The notes below the pieces were generated by a model. It did no database searches, was not told where the DNA came from, and saw only the letters and a list, made by a program, of their open reading frames with translations. A stretch of 41,408 nt of DNA from the NCBI GenBank assembly GCA_003282945.1, contig QBYG01000011.1:1-41408 (forward strand), in the 5' to 3' direction. Source of the stretch: Pelagibacteraceae bacterium AG-325-E23 (lineage in GTDB: Bacteria > Pseudomonadota > Alphaproteobacteria > Pelagibacterales > Pelagibacteraceae). Shown here in pieces: positions 1 through 8,925 of this stretch. Numbering within the stretch: position 1 is the first letter of the stretch; every line of letters starts with the position of its first letter. The position numbers were made by a program, and so were the translations under genes.

Positions 1-1926
1 ATAATGATAAAAGGAAATATAAGCAATGGAAAAACACTTTTAAATCCTAAAATTTTTTTAAATCTTATAGATTTAGATCCAAGATTTCTATCAGATAAAA
101 AAATTAATGTTGTTTCAGATAGTAACTTTAAATTTGAAGTTAATAATAGCAAAATTGAAAATTACTTAGTCAATTCAGAAATTTATTTAGATAAATTAGA
201 ACTTAATAAAGAAATTCAAGACTTACTGTACTTAAAGAATATTAAAACTAAAATAATTTTTGGAAACCAATTATTAAAAGTAGATTTAAAAAGTAATTAC
301 TCATTTCTAGACAAAAATTTTGATAATGAGTCTGAAAATAATATTATAAATCTCAAATTAGATAAAAATGATTATAAAATCTCTGATATAGAAATATTTG
401 TAAGGTCAGATAATAATATCATAAATACTAAAGAGTTTAAAAAATATTTAAATATTCAAGAACAAGATAACTTAATAGAAGATCAAATAATAAACCTAAA
501 TTCAAATTTTAAAATAAATGCATCAATTGATGACACATTTAATATTAAAAAATTTGCCATAAAATCAGATTTAAATTTTGATAATTTAAAAATTAATCAC
601 AGATCTAATTTCATTAAAAAATATTTAACAAGCCTTGATAACAAGATAACCATCAAAAATCCTCAAATCTTATTCGAATATTCAAATGATTTAATAAACT
701 TAGAACTGGATGGAAAATATTTATTAAAAGATAAAGAGGATAATTTTTTTATAAAATACAAAGGTAATGAACATAACTTTGAACTTTATACATTGTTACA
801 TTTAGACGATAGTGATTTAAAAATTGATGAAATTGAATATTATAAGAAAAAAAATATTCCATCAAAATTAGAAATTTTATTAAATAAATCTACAGAAGGA
901 TTTAACTTAAAGAAAATCAGTTACACAGAAAACAAAAATTATATTTCAGTAAATAATCTCTATATTTCCGATGAGTTAAAAATACAAAGTGTAGATAAAA
1001 TTGATATAAATTTTTTTAATAGTAAAGGAGTTCAAAATAATTTTAAAATTAAAAAAAATTTAAATAATTATCAATTTATTGGAAACCAAATCGATGGAGA
1101 AAAAATAATTAAAAAAATATTGAATAGTGGTAACGAAACCCAGATTTCAAATTTCTTTGATAATTTAAATACATCTGTAATATTGAATTTAGAAAATGTA
1201 TATTTAGAAAAAGATGAATATCTTAAAAAATTTGTTGGCGAATTTAATATAGAAAATAATAAATTAATTTTAGCTAAAGCTAATGGAATTTTGAATAAAG
1301 AAGATCAATTCTCTTATTCTTTCAGAACAACGGCTAAGCATGAAAAAATTACAAATATAATCATTAAAGAGCCAAAACCTTTTATAAATAACTATAAATT
1401 TATAAAAGGTTTTGATGAAGGTGAATTGAAATTAACTTCAATCAAAATTGATAATACATCTAGGTCAAATCTCAAAATTACTAATTTCAAAGTTAAAGAA
1501 GTGCCAGTTTTAGCAAAAATTCTTACACTTGCATCTTTACAAGGGATTGCTGATCTTCTGACAGGCGAAGGAATAAGATTTAATGAATTCGAAATGGATT
1601 TTAAGAGAAAAAATAATCTACTAGAAATAGACGAGATGTATGCACTTGGACCAGCTATTTCATTTATGATGGAGGGCTATATAGAAAGAGATAGACTGAC
1701 AAGTTTAAGAGGAACCTTGGTTCCTGCAACAACTATTAACAAGACAATAGCCAAAATTCCTTTACTTGGTAACATTTTAGTGGGTAGCAAAACTGGTGAA
1801 GGTATATTCGGTGTCAGTTTTAAAATAAAAGGACCACCAAATGATTTAAAAAGTACAGTTAATCCAATAAAAACCTTAACTCCGAGATTTATTACCAGGA
1901 CTCTCGAAAATCTTAAAGGTAATTAA
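1..1926 (+). CDS. AsmA/YhdP-like envelope protein, 5'-truncated by the window
   Basis: The frame is open from base 1, so the first ATG (base 4) is probably internal and the gene begins upstream of the window. About 640 residues are visible. Most are Asn/Lys/Ile-rich, low-complexity beta-strand-like sequence. The better conserved part is the C-terminus (about residues 495-640), with VPVLAKILTLASLQGIADLL, a GEGIRF segment and a final KIPLLGNILVG/GEGIFGVSFKIKGP block. That block is typical of the AsmA-like C-terminal region in YhdP/TamB-related proteins, which span the periplasm and take part in phospholipid transport to the outer membrane. That role is family knowledge. The stop overlaps the convergent tyrS stop by four bases. 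The N-terminal membrane anchor is not visible. Confidence 0.75.
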   Translation: MMIKGNISNGKTLLNPKIFLNLIDLDPRFLSDKKINVVSDSNFKFEVNNSKIENYLVNSEIYLDKLELNKEIQDLLYLKNIKTKIIFGNQLLKVDLKSNYSFLDKNFDNESENNIINLKLDKNDYKISDIEIFVRSDNNIINTKEFKKYLNIQEQDNLIEDQIINLNSNFKINASIDDTFNIKKFAIKSDLNFDNLKINHRSNFIKKYLTSLDNKITIKNPQILFEYSNDLINLELDGKYLLKDKEDNFFIKYKGNEHNFELYTLLHLDDSDLKIDEIEYYKKKNIPSKLEILLNKSTEGFNLKKISYTENKNYISVNNLYISDELKIQSVDKIDINFFNSKGVQNNFKIKKNLNNYQFIGNQIDGEKIIKKILNSGNETQISNFFDNLNTSVILNLENVYLEKDEYLKKFVGEFNIENNKLILAKANGILNKEDQFSYSFRTTAKHEKITNIIIKEPKPFINNYKFIKGFDEGELKLTSIKIDNTSRSNLKITNFKVKEVPVLAKILTLASLQGIADLLTGEGIRFNEFEMDFKRKNNLLEIDEMYALGPAISFMMEGYIERDRLTSLRGTLVPATTINKTIAKIPLLGNILVGSKTGEGIFGVSFKIKGPPNDLKSTVNPIKTLTPRFITRTLENLKGN

Positions 1927-3146
1927 TTTATAATCTTAAAGTGCTTTTTTTTTCCTATAGACAGCTTAATAAAGCCCTTGTCTGAGAATAAACTAGGATC
2001 AATAACATATTTTTCATTTAGTACATTTTCATTATTTAATTTGACCCCGTTTGACTTAATTAATCTTCTTATTTCTGATTTAGAAATATCTTTATTTATA
2101 AAAGAAATTAGCTCAACTATGTTTTTTGATAAAATTTCATTTTTGACTTTTATTCCAGGAAGATTTTCTCCTGTAGAATTTTCTTTAAAAGTATTTCTTG
2201 CAAGTTTTTCAGACTTTTCAGCTTCTTTTACTCCATGTAGCATTTCTGTTGCATTATTAGCTAGTAAAATTTTTAATTCGTTTATATCCTTATCTTTTTC
2301 TTTTTCTATTTTATCTAAAGACAGATCAGTGAACATTTTTAAAAACTTTAATACATCTCTATCATCAGTATTTCTCCAAAACTGCCAATAATCATATGGA
2401 GATAACATTTCTTTACTTAACCATACTGCACCTTTTTCAGTTTTGCCCATTTTAGTACCTGACGCTAATGTTATAAGTGGTGTAGTTAAGCCAAATGCTT
2501 GATTTCCAGACTCTCTTTTAATTAGTTCAACACCATTCACTATATTTCCCCATTGATCAGATCCACCAATTTGTAAATTACATTTGCTTGATCTATTAAG
2601 CTCATAAAAATCATATGCTTGTAAAATCATATAATTAAATTCCATGTAACTTAGTGATTGCTCTCTTTCTAATCTTAATTTTACACTATCAAATGTTAAC
2701 ATTTTATTGATTGTAAAGTGTCTACCTATATCTCTTAAAAATTTTATATAATTAAGTTTACTTAACCATTTGTAATTATTAACAAATAAAGGTTTTAATT
2801 TTGGATTATTTGTTTTAAGAAAAATTTTAAAAACTTTTTTAATATTACTAATGTTACTCTCTATCTGTTTTTCAGATAATATTTTTCTAGTTTCTTCTTT
2901 TCCAGATGGATCTCCTATTCTTGTTGTTCCTCCACCTAAAAGAACAATTGGTCTATGACCATATTTTTGTAAAAGCCTTAGACACATTATTTGCAGTAAA
3001 CTACCTACATGAAGACTGGGAGCGGTACTATCAAATCCAATATAAGCGTTAGTACTTTCTTTATTTAATAAATTTGATAATTCCAATCCATTAGTACATT
3101 GATAATAGTATCCTCTGTTTTTAAATTCTTTTAAAAAATTATTCAT
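1923..3146 (-). CDS. tyrS: Tyrosyl-tRNA synthetase
   Basis: A class I aminoacyl-tRNA synthetase that charges tRNA-Tyr in the cytoplasm. The 407-residue length fits bacterial TyrRS. The HIGH-like motif is HVGS at 46-49, preceded by GFDSTAPSL. The specificity region QIGGSDQWGNIVNG is near 192-205. The KMSKS-like loop reads KMGKT at 232-236, as in the TyrRZ-like subgroup. A C-terminal S4-type RNA-binding domain spans roughly 345-400. It is divergent from anmK across a 47-base spacer, an arrangement I recall from other alphaproteobacteria. The 3' end overlaps the upstream AsmA-like gene by four bases, so transcription there is convergent. Confidence 0.97.
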   Translation of the reverse strand: MNNFLKEFKNRGYYYQCTNGLELSNLLNKESTNAYIGFDSTAPSLHVGSLLQIMCLRLLQKYGHRPIVLLGGGTTRIGDPSGKEETRKILSEKQIESNISNIKKVFKIFLKTNNPKLKPLFVNNYKWLSKLNYIKFLRDIGRHFTINKMLTFDSVKLRLEREQSLSYMEFNYMILQAYDFYELNRSSKCNLQIGGSDQWGNIVNGVELIKRESGNQAFGLTTPLITLASGTKMGKTEKGAVWLSKEMLSPYDYWQFWRNTDDRDVLKFLKMFTDLSLDKIEKEKDKDINELKILLANNATEMLHGVKEAEKSEKLARNTFKENSTGENLPGIKVKNEILSKNIVELISFINKDISKSEIRRLIKSNGVKLNNENVLNEKYVIDPSLFSDKGFIKLSIGKKKHFKIIN

Positions 3147-3193
3147 AGGTTTATAATCTTACAATATACATATTTTAATAAAAAAAAATAAGA

Positions 3194-4288
3194 ATGGAAA
3201 AAAATTTATCAGCACTTGGGTTTATGAGTGGTACATCTGGTGATGGTGTAGATACTTCTGTTATAAGTTCTAATGGCAAAGACAGTATTATTATCAAATA
3301 TAATAGATTTGATCCTTATCCATCCAAGCTTTCAAATAAAATTCATAGGATAAAAGAAAATATTTCAGAAATGCAAGATTTGCTAAAATACTCCTCTAAT
3401 ATTGAGGAATTAGAGAGAGAAATTACAGACTTTCATGTCGATATAGCAATAAAAATATCCAAAAAAATTAATTATAATCTTATAGGTTTCCACGGTCATA
3501 CAATTTATCATAATACAGACGAAAAAATTTCTAAGCAAATTGGTTTAGGTAATAGTTTATCAAAAAAAACAAATAAAACTGTAATTTATGATTTCAGACA
3601 AAATGATATCAAAAATGGAGGGGAGGGAGCACCTTTAACTCCAATTTACCACCTTGCACTTATAAAAGCTTTACTTAAAAAAGGTAAAGTAAAAATTCCA
3701 ATTTCAATATTAAATATTGGGGGAATTGCAAACATTACTGAAATTGATAAAAATTTTAAAATTGCAAGCAGGGATATAGGACCAGGAAATTGCTTGATTG
3801 ACAAGTGGATAAGAAAAAACTCTAATAAATCTTTTGATAAGGATGGAAATTTTGCCAAGAAAGGTAAAACTGACAAATTTATTTTTAATCAATATATGGA
3901 TAACTATTCTTATAGTAAAATTAATTCCAAGAGATCTCTAGATACAAATGATTTTGATATTTCTTTTGCTAAAGGTCTTTCACTAGACAATGGAACAACT
4001 ACAATTACTGATTTAACATCTGAAATATTGTCAAAAAAAATTGGAAATAATAATATTTATGTTTGTGGTGGTGGTAGAAAAAATAAATACTTAATTAATT
4101 TGTTAAAATATAAAATTAAAAATAAAGTTTTCTTAATTGATGATTTAAATATCGATGGTGACTTTATAGAGTCTCAAGCATTTGCTTTTCTTGCGATTAG
4201 ATCTTATTTAGGACTACCTATTTCATTTCCAACAACTACTAATTGTAAAACTCCTACAGTCTGTGGAACTATTGTAAAAAATTCTTAA
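3194..4288 (+). CDS. anmK: Anhydro-N-acetylmuramic acid kinase
   Basis: AnmK phosphorylates and opens 1,6-anhydro-MurNAc to MurNAc-6-phosphate in peptidoglycan recycling. At 364 residues it is full length for the family. Signature segments are MSGTSGDGVD at 11-20, GFHGHTIYH, GGEGAPLTP, LNIGGIANIT, RDIGPGNCLID and the C-terminal CGGGRKN. These are the nucleotide- and sugar-binding blocks of the ASKHA-fold kinase. It is divergent from tyrS, and its 3' end lies one base from the convergent hydrolase gene. No other muropeptide-recycling gene is in the window. Confidence 0.95.
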   Translation: MEKNLSALGFMSGTSGDGVDTSVISSNGKDSIIIKYNRFDPYPSKLSNKIHRIKENISEMQDLLKYSSNIEELEREITDFHVDIAIKISKKINYNLIGFHGHTIYHNTDEKISKQIGLGNSLSKKTNKTVIYDFRQNDIKNGGEGAPLTPIYHLALIKALLKKGKVKIPISILNIGGIANITEIDKNFKIASRDIGPGNCLIDKWIRKNSNKSFDKDGNFAKKGKTDKFIFNQYMDNYSYSKINSKRSLDTNDFDISFAKGLSLDNGTTTITDLTSEILSKKIGNNNIYVCGGGRKNKYLINLLKYKIKNKVFLIDDLNIDGDFIESQAFAFLAIRSYLGLPISFPTTTNCKTPTVCGTIVKNS

Positions 4289-4289
4289 A

Positions 4290-4955
4290 TTAATATAAAG
4301 CAGTTTCTTTTTTTATATATTTATTTAAAGATTTTATTAAAGCTATATTGCTATTAGAAAAAAAATGGTTTGCATCCTGAATGGCCTCGAATTCAACTTT
4401 AATACCTTTTTGTTCACTTAGTCTATTATTTAAATCATTTATATGTTCTACAGGAACTAGTTCATCTTTTTTTCCATAAATCATTGTACCGGATGTAGGA
4501 CATGGTGATAAAAAAGAAAAATCATAAACATTAGGCTGAGGCGAGACAACAACAAACCTATTTATTTCTGGTCTTCTCATTAATAATTGCATTGCTATCA
4601 AAGACCCAAAAGAAAAACCTGATATCCAACATTGGGAGTTATCAAAGTTTTCTCTTTCTAACCAATCTAAGGCTGCTGCCGCGTCTGCAAGTTCTCCCTG
4701 TCCATTATCAAACTCTCCATCGCTTTTGCCAACTCCTCTAAAATTTACTCTACAAACTGAAAAATCATTATCTACAAATGTTTGAAATAAATCGACAACA
4801 ATTTTGTTGTTCATTGTTCCCCCATATTGTGGATGTGGATGTAAAACTAATGCTATTGGTGACGTATTTTTGGTACTTTTAAAATATTTAGCTTCTAATC
4901 TTCCAGCTGGACCTGGTATAAATATTTCTAAAATTTTATTATCTGTTGATGCCAT
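4290..4955 (-). CDS. Alpha/beta hydrolase (COG2945-like)
   Basis: A 221-residue single-domain alpha/beta hydrolase without a signal peptide. The nucleophile elbow is GFSFGS with Ser115, and the probable acid and base are Asp164 (GKKDELVP) and His197 (DANHFF), giving a complete triad. The N-terminal HPHPQYGGTMNN segment and NFRGVGKSDG are typical of a small family of bacterial hydrolases with unknown physiological substrate. It lies between anmK and iscR and is divergent from iscR; no link to iron-sulfur assembly is implied. Family assignment is firm, substrate unknown. Confidence 0.85.
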   Translation of the reverse strand: MASTDNKILEIFIPGPAGRLEAKYFKSTKNTSPIALVLHPHPQYGGTMNNKIVVDLFQTFVDNDFSVCRVNFRGVGKSDGEFDNGQGELADAAAALDWLERENFDNSQCWISGFSFGSLIAMQLLMRRPEINRFVVVSPQPNVYDFSFLSPCPTSGTMIYGKKDELVPVEHINDLNNRLSEQKGIKVEFEAIQDANHFFSNSNIALIKSLNKYIKKETALY

Positions 4956-5033
4956 TGATTATTAGTCTCAAAAAAAATTAAGGTTTTTCTATCAAAATTG
5001 AGTGACAAAATGCAAGTTTTTTAAATAGCAATT

Positions 5034-5058
5034 AATCTTGACTAAAATAGTCGGGTAT
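5034..5058 (+). promoter_or_regulatory. Predicted IscR operator (type 1-like) upstream of iscR-suf
   Basis: The 25-base site has half-sites GACT (5040-5043) and AGTC (5049-5052) around AAAAT, followed by GGGTAT. Compared with the E. coli IscR type 1 consensus as I remember it (ATASYYGACTRWWWYAGTCRRSTAT), 23 of 25 positions agree, the two differences being in the 5' flank. It covers the -35 element and spacer of the iscR promoter, so bound [2Fe-2S]-IscR should repress the operon. Confidence 0.75.
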
Positions 5059-5065
5059 ATATAAG
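5038..5065 (+). promoter_or_regulatory. Candidate promoter of the iscR-suf operon
   Basis: A -35 hexamer TTGACT (5038-5043) and a -10-like TATAAG (5060-5065) are separated by 16 bases. The predicted start of transcription is near 5072, leaving a short leader before the iscR ATG at 5086. The predicted IscR operator overlaps this promoter. A shifted -10 (TATATA, 5058-5063) is possible but would give a 14-base spacer. Confidence 0.6.
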
Positions 5066-5085
5066 TCCCGTAAATTGCGGAAAAT

Positions 5086-5508
5086 ATGAAATTATCAAGT
5101 AAAGGTAGATACGCTGTAATGGCTCTAGCGGATCTAGCAAAATTTAACTTAAACGAGCCTGTATCATTAAGAGACATATCTCTTAGGCAGGGAATATCTC
5201 TTGTTTATTTGGAACAATTATTTTCAAAGTTAAAAAAAAATAAAATAGTTACAAGTGTTAGAGGAAATAAAGGTGGCTATGTCTTATCAAAGCAAGCTTC
5301 AGAGATAAAAATTTCAGATGTATTTATTGCTGTCGATGAAAAAGTAAAAACAGTTGGATGTGAAAAATACTCGGATAGCGGGTGTAATGGTAAGTCATCG
5401 AAATGCATCACTCATGATTTATGGGATGAGCTAGAAGATTATATTAACAATTTTTTCCAGCAAAAAACATTAAGTGATTTAATTAATAAGAGAACATTAA
5501 ATGGATAA
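5086..5508 (+). CDS. iscR: Rrf2-family Fe-S regulator IscR
   Basis: A 140-residue Rrf2 winged-helix repressor that senses iron-sulfur status. The N-terminus [18 protein letters not shown] and the segment [13 protein letters not shown] form the family DNA-binding domain. Candidate cluster ligands are Cys92, Cys100, Cys107 and His110 (CITHDLW), giving C-x7-C-x6-C-x2-H, slightly wider than the C-x5-C-x5-C-x2-H of E. coli IscR. The gene heads the suf operon and overlaps sufB by eight bases, so the two are translationally coupled. The operator upstream implies autoregulation. A RirA-like role is possible, but the GACT/AGTC operator favours IscR. Confidence 0.92.
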   Translation: MKLSSKGRYAVMALADLAKFNLNEPVSLRDISLRQGISLVYLEQLFSKLKKNKIVTSVRGNKGGYVLSKQASEIKISDVFIAVDEKVKTVGCEKYSDSGCNGKSSKCITHDLWDELEDYINNFFQQKTLSDLINKRTLNG

Positions 5509-6943
5509 CAGACAAAAAGAAATTGATAATCTAAAAGATTATAAGTACGGTTTTACAACTGATATTGAAAACATAAAAGCCCCTAAGGGATTAAATGAAG
5601 AAGTGATAAAATTTATCTCCAGTATTAAAAAAGAACCACAATGGATGCTTGATTTTAGATTAAAAGCGTATGAAAGATTTAAACATTTAAAAGAACCTGA
5701 ATGGCAAAAACCAAAATATCCAAAAATAGATTACCAAGATTTATATTATTATTCGGCTCCTAAAAGCATGAAAGATAAACCAAAAAATTTAGATGATTTA
5801 GATCCTAAGCTTTTAGAAACTTATAAAAAATTGGGTATTCCACTCCAAGAGCAAAAAAGACTTAATGGTATAGCAGTTGATGCTGTATTTGACTCTGTCT
5901 CTGTTGCAACGACATTTAGAGAAGAACTTACAAAGCAGGGAATTATTTTTTGTCCAATCTCAGAAGCTATACAAAATCATCCTGAATTAGTTAAAAAATA
6001 TTTAGGTTCAGTTATACCAGTTACTGACCATTTCTTTGCAACACTAAACTCTGCAGTTTTTACTGATGGATCATTTGCGTATATACCCGAAGGTGTGCGA
6101 TGCCCAATGGAGCTTTCAACATACTTTAGAATTAATGCATCTAATACAGGACAATTTGAAAGAACACTAATTGTTGCTGATAAGGGAAGCTACGTAAGTT
6201 ATTTAGAAGGTTGTACTGCTCCTATGAGAGATGAAAATCAGTTACATGCTGCAAATGTTGAATTAGTTGCATTAGATGATGCGGAAATAAAATATTCTAC
6301 AGTTCAGAATTGGTACCCTGGTGATAAAGATGGAAAAGGTGGAATTTATAATTTTGTTACGAAACGTGGTTTGTGTAAAGGAAAGAATTCAAAAATTTCT
6401 TGGACGCAAGTTGAAACTGGTTCTGCCATTACCTGGAAATATCCAAGTTGTATTTTAAAAGGTGATAATTCTGTAGGAGAATTTTACTCTATAGCTATTA
6501 CAAACAATCATCAAAAAGCAGATACTGGAACTAAAATGATACATTTAGGAAAAAACACTAAAAGCAAAATAATATCAAAAGGTATTAGTGCTGGTTTTTC
6601 TGATATGACTTATAGAGGTTTAGTGGATATCTCATCAAAAGCCACAAATTCCAATAATTATACTCAATGTGACTCTTTATTAATGGGTAACAAATGTGGG
6701 GCCCATACAGTTCCATATATTAAAAATAAAAATTCTGAGTCCAATATTGCTCATGAAGCAACAACATCAAAAATTAGCGAGGAGCAATTACATTACTGTC
6801 AACAGAGAGGCTTAAGCGCTGAAGAGGCAGTAGGATTAATTGTTAATGGATTTTGTAAAGAGGTATTGCAACAGTTACCAATGGAATTTGCTGTTGAGGC
6901 TCAAAAATTAGTTGGTATCAGCTTAGAAGGAAGTATTGGCTAA
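5501..6943 (+). CDS. sufB: SUF scaffold subunit SufB
   Basis: SufB is the core scaffold of the SufBCD complex, on which the nascent Fe-S cluster forms. The 480-residue protein is full length, with the family blocks [40 protein letters not shown] and [20 protein letters not shown]. The conserved Cys in the KCGAH block (near residue 398) is present; this is the position I take to be the essential cluster-site cysteine. The C-terminal beta-helix and helical tail (VNGFCKEV) are intact. It starts inside the 3' end of iscR and its TAA shares one base with the sufC ATG. Confidence 0.97.
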   Translation: MDNRQKEIDNLKDYKYGFTTDIENIKAPKGLNEEVIKFISSIKKEPQWMLDFRLKAYERFKHLKEPEWQKPKYPKIDYQDLYYYSAPKSMKDKPKNLDDLDPKLLETYKKLGIPLQEQKRLNGIAVDAVFDSVSVATTFREELTKQGIIFCPISEAIQNHPELVKKYLGSVIPVTDHFFATLNSAVFTDGSFAYIPEGVRCPMELSTYFRINASNTGQFERTLIVADKGSYVSYLEGCTAPMRDENQLHAANVELVALDDAEIKYSTVQNWYPGDKDGKGGIYNFVTKRGLCKGKNSKISWTQVETGSAITWKYPSCILKGDNSVGEFYSIAITNNHQKADTGTKMIHLGKNTKSKIISKGISAGFSDMTYRGLVDISSKATNSNNYTQCDSLLMGNKCGAHTVPYIKNKNSESNIAHEATTSKISEEQLHYCQQRGLSAEEAVGLIVNGFCKEVLQQLPMEFAVEAQKLVGISLEGSIG

Positions 6944-7677
6944 TGCTTAAAATAAATAAGTTAAACGCAAAAATTGATAGCAAAGAAATTCTAAAGGAGT
7001 TTTCTCTAAATATAAATCCAGGAGAGGTACATGCTATTATGGGTCCAAATGGATCTGGTAAAAGCACATTATCAAATATCTTGTCAGGCAAAAAAGGATA
7101 CGATATTTCAGGAGAAATACTTTTTGAGGAAAAAGATTTGTTTGAACTTGAAACGGAAGAAAGAGCTCATAAAGGCATTTTTCTAGCCTTCCAATATCCA
7201 TTAGAAATTCCAGGTGTTAATACAAATATATTTCTGAAGACTTCATTAAATGCTGTCAGAAAAGCAAGAGGTGAGAAAGAGCTTGATGCTATAGAATTTT
7301 TAAAACTAGTTAAGGAAAAATCAAAAGAACTAAAATTTGATGAAGAAAAATTAAATAGACAACTAAATGTTGGTTTTTCAGGTGGGGAGAAAAAGAAAAA
7401 TGAAATTTTGCAAATGTCGTTATTAGCTCCAAAACTATCAATTTTAGATGAAACAGATTCAGGTCTAGATATTGATGCATTAAGAGTTGTAGCTGATGGA
7501 GTTAATACATTAAGGGATAATAAAAACTCATTTTTAATAATCACGCATTACCAAAGATTACTTGATTATATTAAACCAGATTTTGTTCATGTTTTAATCG
7601 ATGGAAAAATTGTTAAATCAGGCGGGGCAGAATTAGCTTTGGAATTAGAAAAAAAGGGGTATGAAAATTTTCATTAG
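6943..7677 (+). CDS. sufC: SUF ATPase SufC
   Basis: An ABC-type ATPase that drives conformational change of SufB-SufD during cluster assembly; it is cytosolic and not a transporter. At 244 residues it carries Walker A GPNGSGKST (34-42), a signature FSGGEKKKNE (145-154), Walker B ending LSILDE (to 170) and a switch His202 in ITHYQRLLDY. The FSGGEKKKNE signature and ETDSGLD after Walker B are characteristic of SufC rather than of importers. It overlaps sufB by one base and abuts sufD with no gap. Confidence 0.97.
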   Translation: MLKINKLNAKIDSKEILKEFSLNINPGEVHAIMGPNGSGKSTLSNILSGKKGYDISGEILFEEKDLFELETEERAHKGIFLAFQYPLEIPGVNTNIFLKTSLNAVRKARGEKELDAIEFLKLVKEKSKELKFDEEKLNRQLNVGFSGGEKKKNEILQMSLLAPKLSILDETDSGLDIDALRVVADGVNTLRDNKNSFLIITHYQRLLDYIKPDFVHVLIDGKIVKSGGAELALELEKKGYENFH

Positions 7678-8925
7678 ATGAAAGAGCAATTACAAAAAGA
7701 TTTTGATAATACAATTAGAAATTTGACTTTATCTCAAAAAGATATTGAAATTAAAAAATTTTATTTAGATAATTTTATAAATAAAGGTTTTCCAAACAGA
7801 CGAGAAGAAGATTGGAAATTTTCTGATCTTAATCAAATAATAAAAAGAAATATTGGAGATTTAAGTTTTTATAGCGACTATACATCCACTAATAAAGTTG
7901 ATACTTCTGTATTCGTAGATGGTCTAGAGCATAACAAAATAGTATTTATAAATGGAAGAATAGAAAAAATTGATTTTGATTATGAAAAAAAAGACCAAAT
8001 AGAAATAATTGATCAGTCGGAAACTATTAATAAATTTAATAGTAATAGTTCTTTATCTGACTTAAATAGTGCCTTTACTAACAAATCTTTTAAAATAGTG
8101 GTTAAAAAGGGTTATCGTTTAGTAAAACCTCTAATTATCTATCATACAACCAACTCAAAAATTTGGTCAAAAAATATTAATTTAAGATTAAATTTTGAAT
8201 TATATGAAAATAGTTCATTAAGATTAATTGATTTATTTAAAGATACTTCAGAAAAAAATTTTTTAAATATTTTTTACAACTTTGATTTAAAAGAAAATTC
8301 TGTTTTAAAAAATTACAAAGTAGATAAATTAGAAAATAAAAATATTAAGTATTCCTTCAATAATATTGAACAAGATAAAAATAGTATTTCTGAAACTTTT
8401 ATTTTATCTTCAGGATCAAATTTTTGTAAGAATGAAATTAATTGTAATTTAAATGGTGAATATTCAGCAGCTTTTGTAAATGGTATTTTCTCTATAAATA
8501 ATGATAAGCATCATGAAATTAGAACAATAATAAATCACTTAACTGAGAATACGAAAAGCTATCAACTTATAAAAAGTGTTTTAGAAGATAGTTCTAAGGC
8601 AGTATATCAAGGAAAAATATTTGTTAACTCTAAAGCTCAAAAAACAGATGGATATCAACTGAGTAAAGCAATATTGTTGAATAAGGAATCTGAATTTAAT
8701 TCTAAGCCAGAGTTAGAAATTTATGCAGATGACGTAAAATGTTCACACGGTTCTGCATCTGGTAGTCTAAATGAGGACTCAATATTTTATTTGATGTCAA
8801 GAGGATTAAATTACCAACAGTCGAGAGAACTCTTGATAAACGGTTTTTTGTTAGATGTTGTTGAAAAAATTACTGACCCTGAAGTAAAAAATTTAATTAA
8901 AAATATGATTGGAATTAAGGAATGA
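7678..8925 (+). CDS. sufD: SUF assembly subunit SufD
   Basis: SufD is the SufB paralogue in the SufBC2D complex and is needed for iron acquisition in cluster assembly. The 415-residue protein has a poorly conserved N-terminal half rich in Lys, Asn and Ile, with RREEDWKFSDL near its start. The C-terminal half is better conserved: VYQGKIFVNSKAQKTDGYQ, then ADDVKCSHGSASGSL with the expected Cys-Ser-His, then LMSRGLNYQQSRELLINGF. The ATG directly follows the sufC stop, and the TGA overlaps the sufS ATG in an ATGA junction. Confidence 0.95.
   Translation: MKEQLQKDFDNTIRNLTLSQKDIEIKKFYLDNFINKGFPNRREEDWKFSDLNQIIKRNIGDLSFYSDYTSTNKVDTSVFVDGLEHNKIVFINGRIEKIDFDYEKKDQIEIIDQSETINKFNSNSSLSDLNSAFTNKSFKIVVKKGYRLVKPLIIYHTTNSKIWSKNINLRLNFELYENSSLRLIDLFKDTSEKNFLNIFYNFDLKENSVLKNYKVDKLENKNIKYSFNNIEQDKNSISETFILSSGSNFCKNEINCNLNGEYSAAFVNGIFSINNDKHHEIRTIINHLTENTKSYQLIKSVLEDSSKAVYQGKIFVNSKAQKTDGYQLSKAILLNKESEFNSKPELEIYADDVKCSHGSASGSLNEDSIFYLMSRGLNYQQSRELLINGFLLDVVEKITDPEVKNLIKNMIGIKE

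Noticed and set aside
1978-2391. A 137-codon plus-strand frame inside tyrS
   Set aside because: It lies wholly antisense to the conserved tyrS coding sequence, is Ser/Phe-rich as expected from the complement of Lys/Glu codons, and resembles no family.
7167-7544. A 125-codon minus-strand frame inside sufC
   Set aside because: Antisense shadow of a fully conserved ABC ATPase gene; Ser/Phe-rich translation with no domain.
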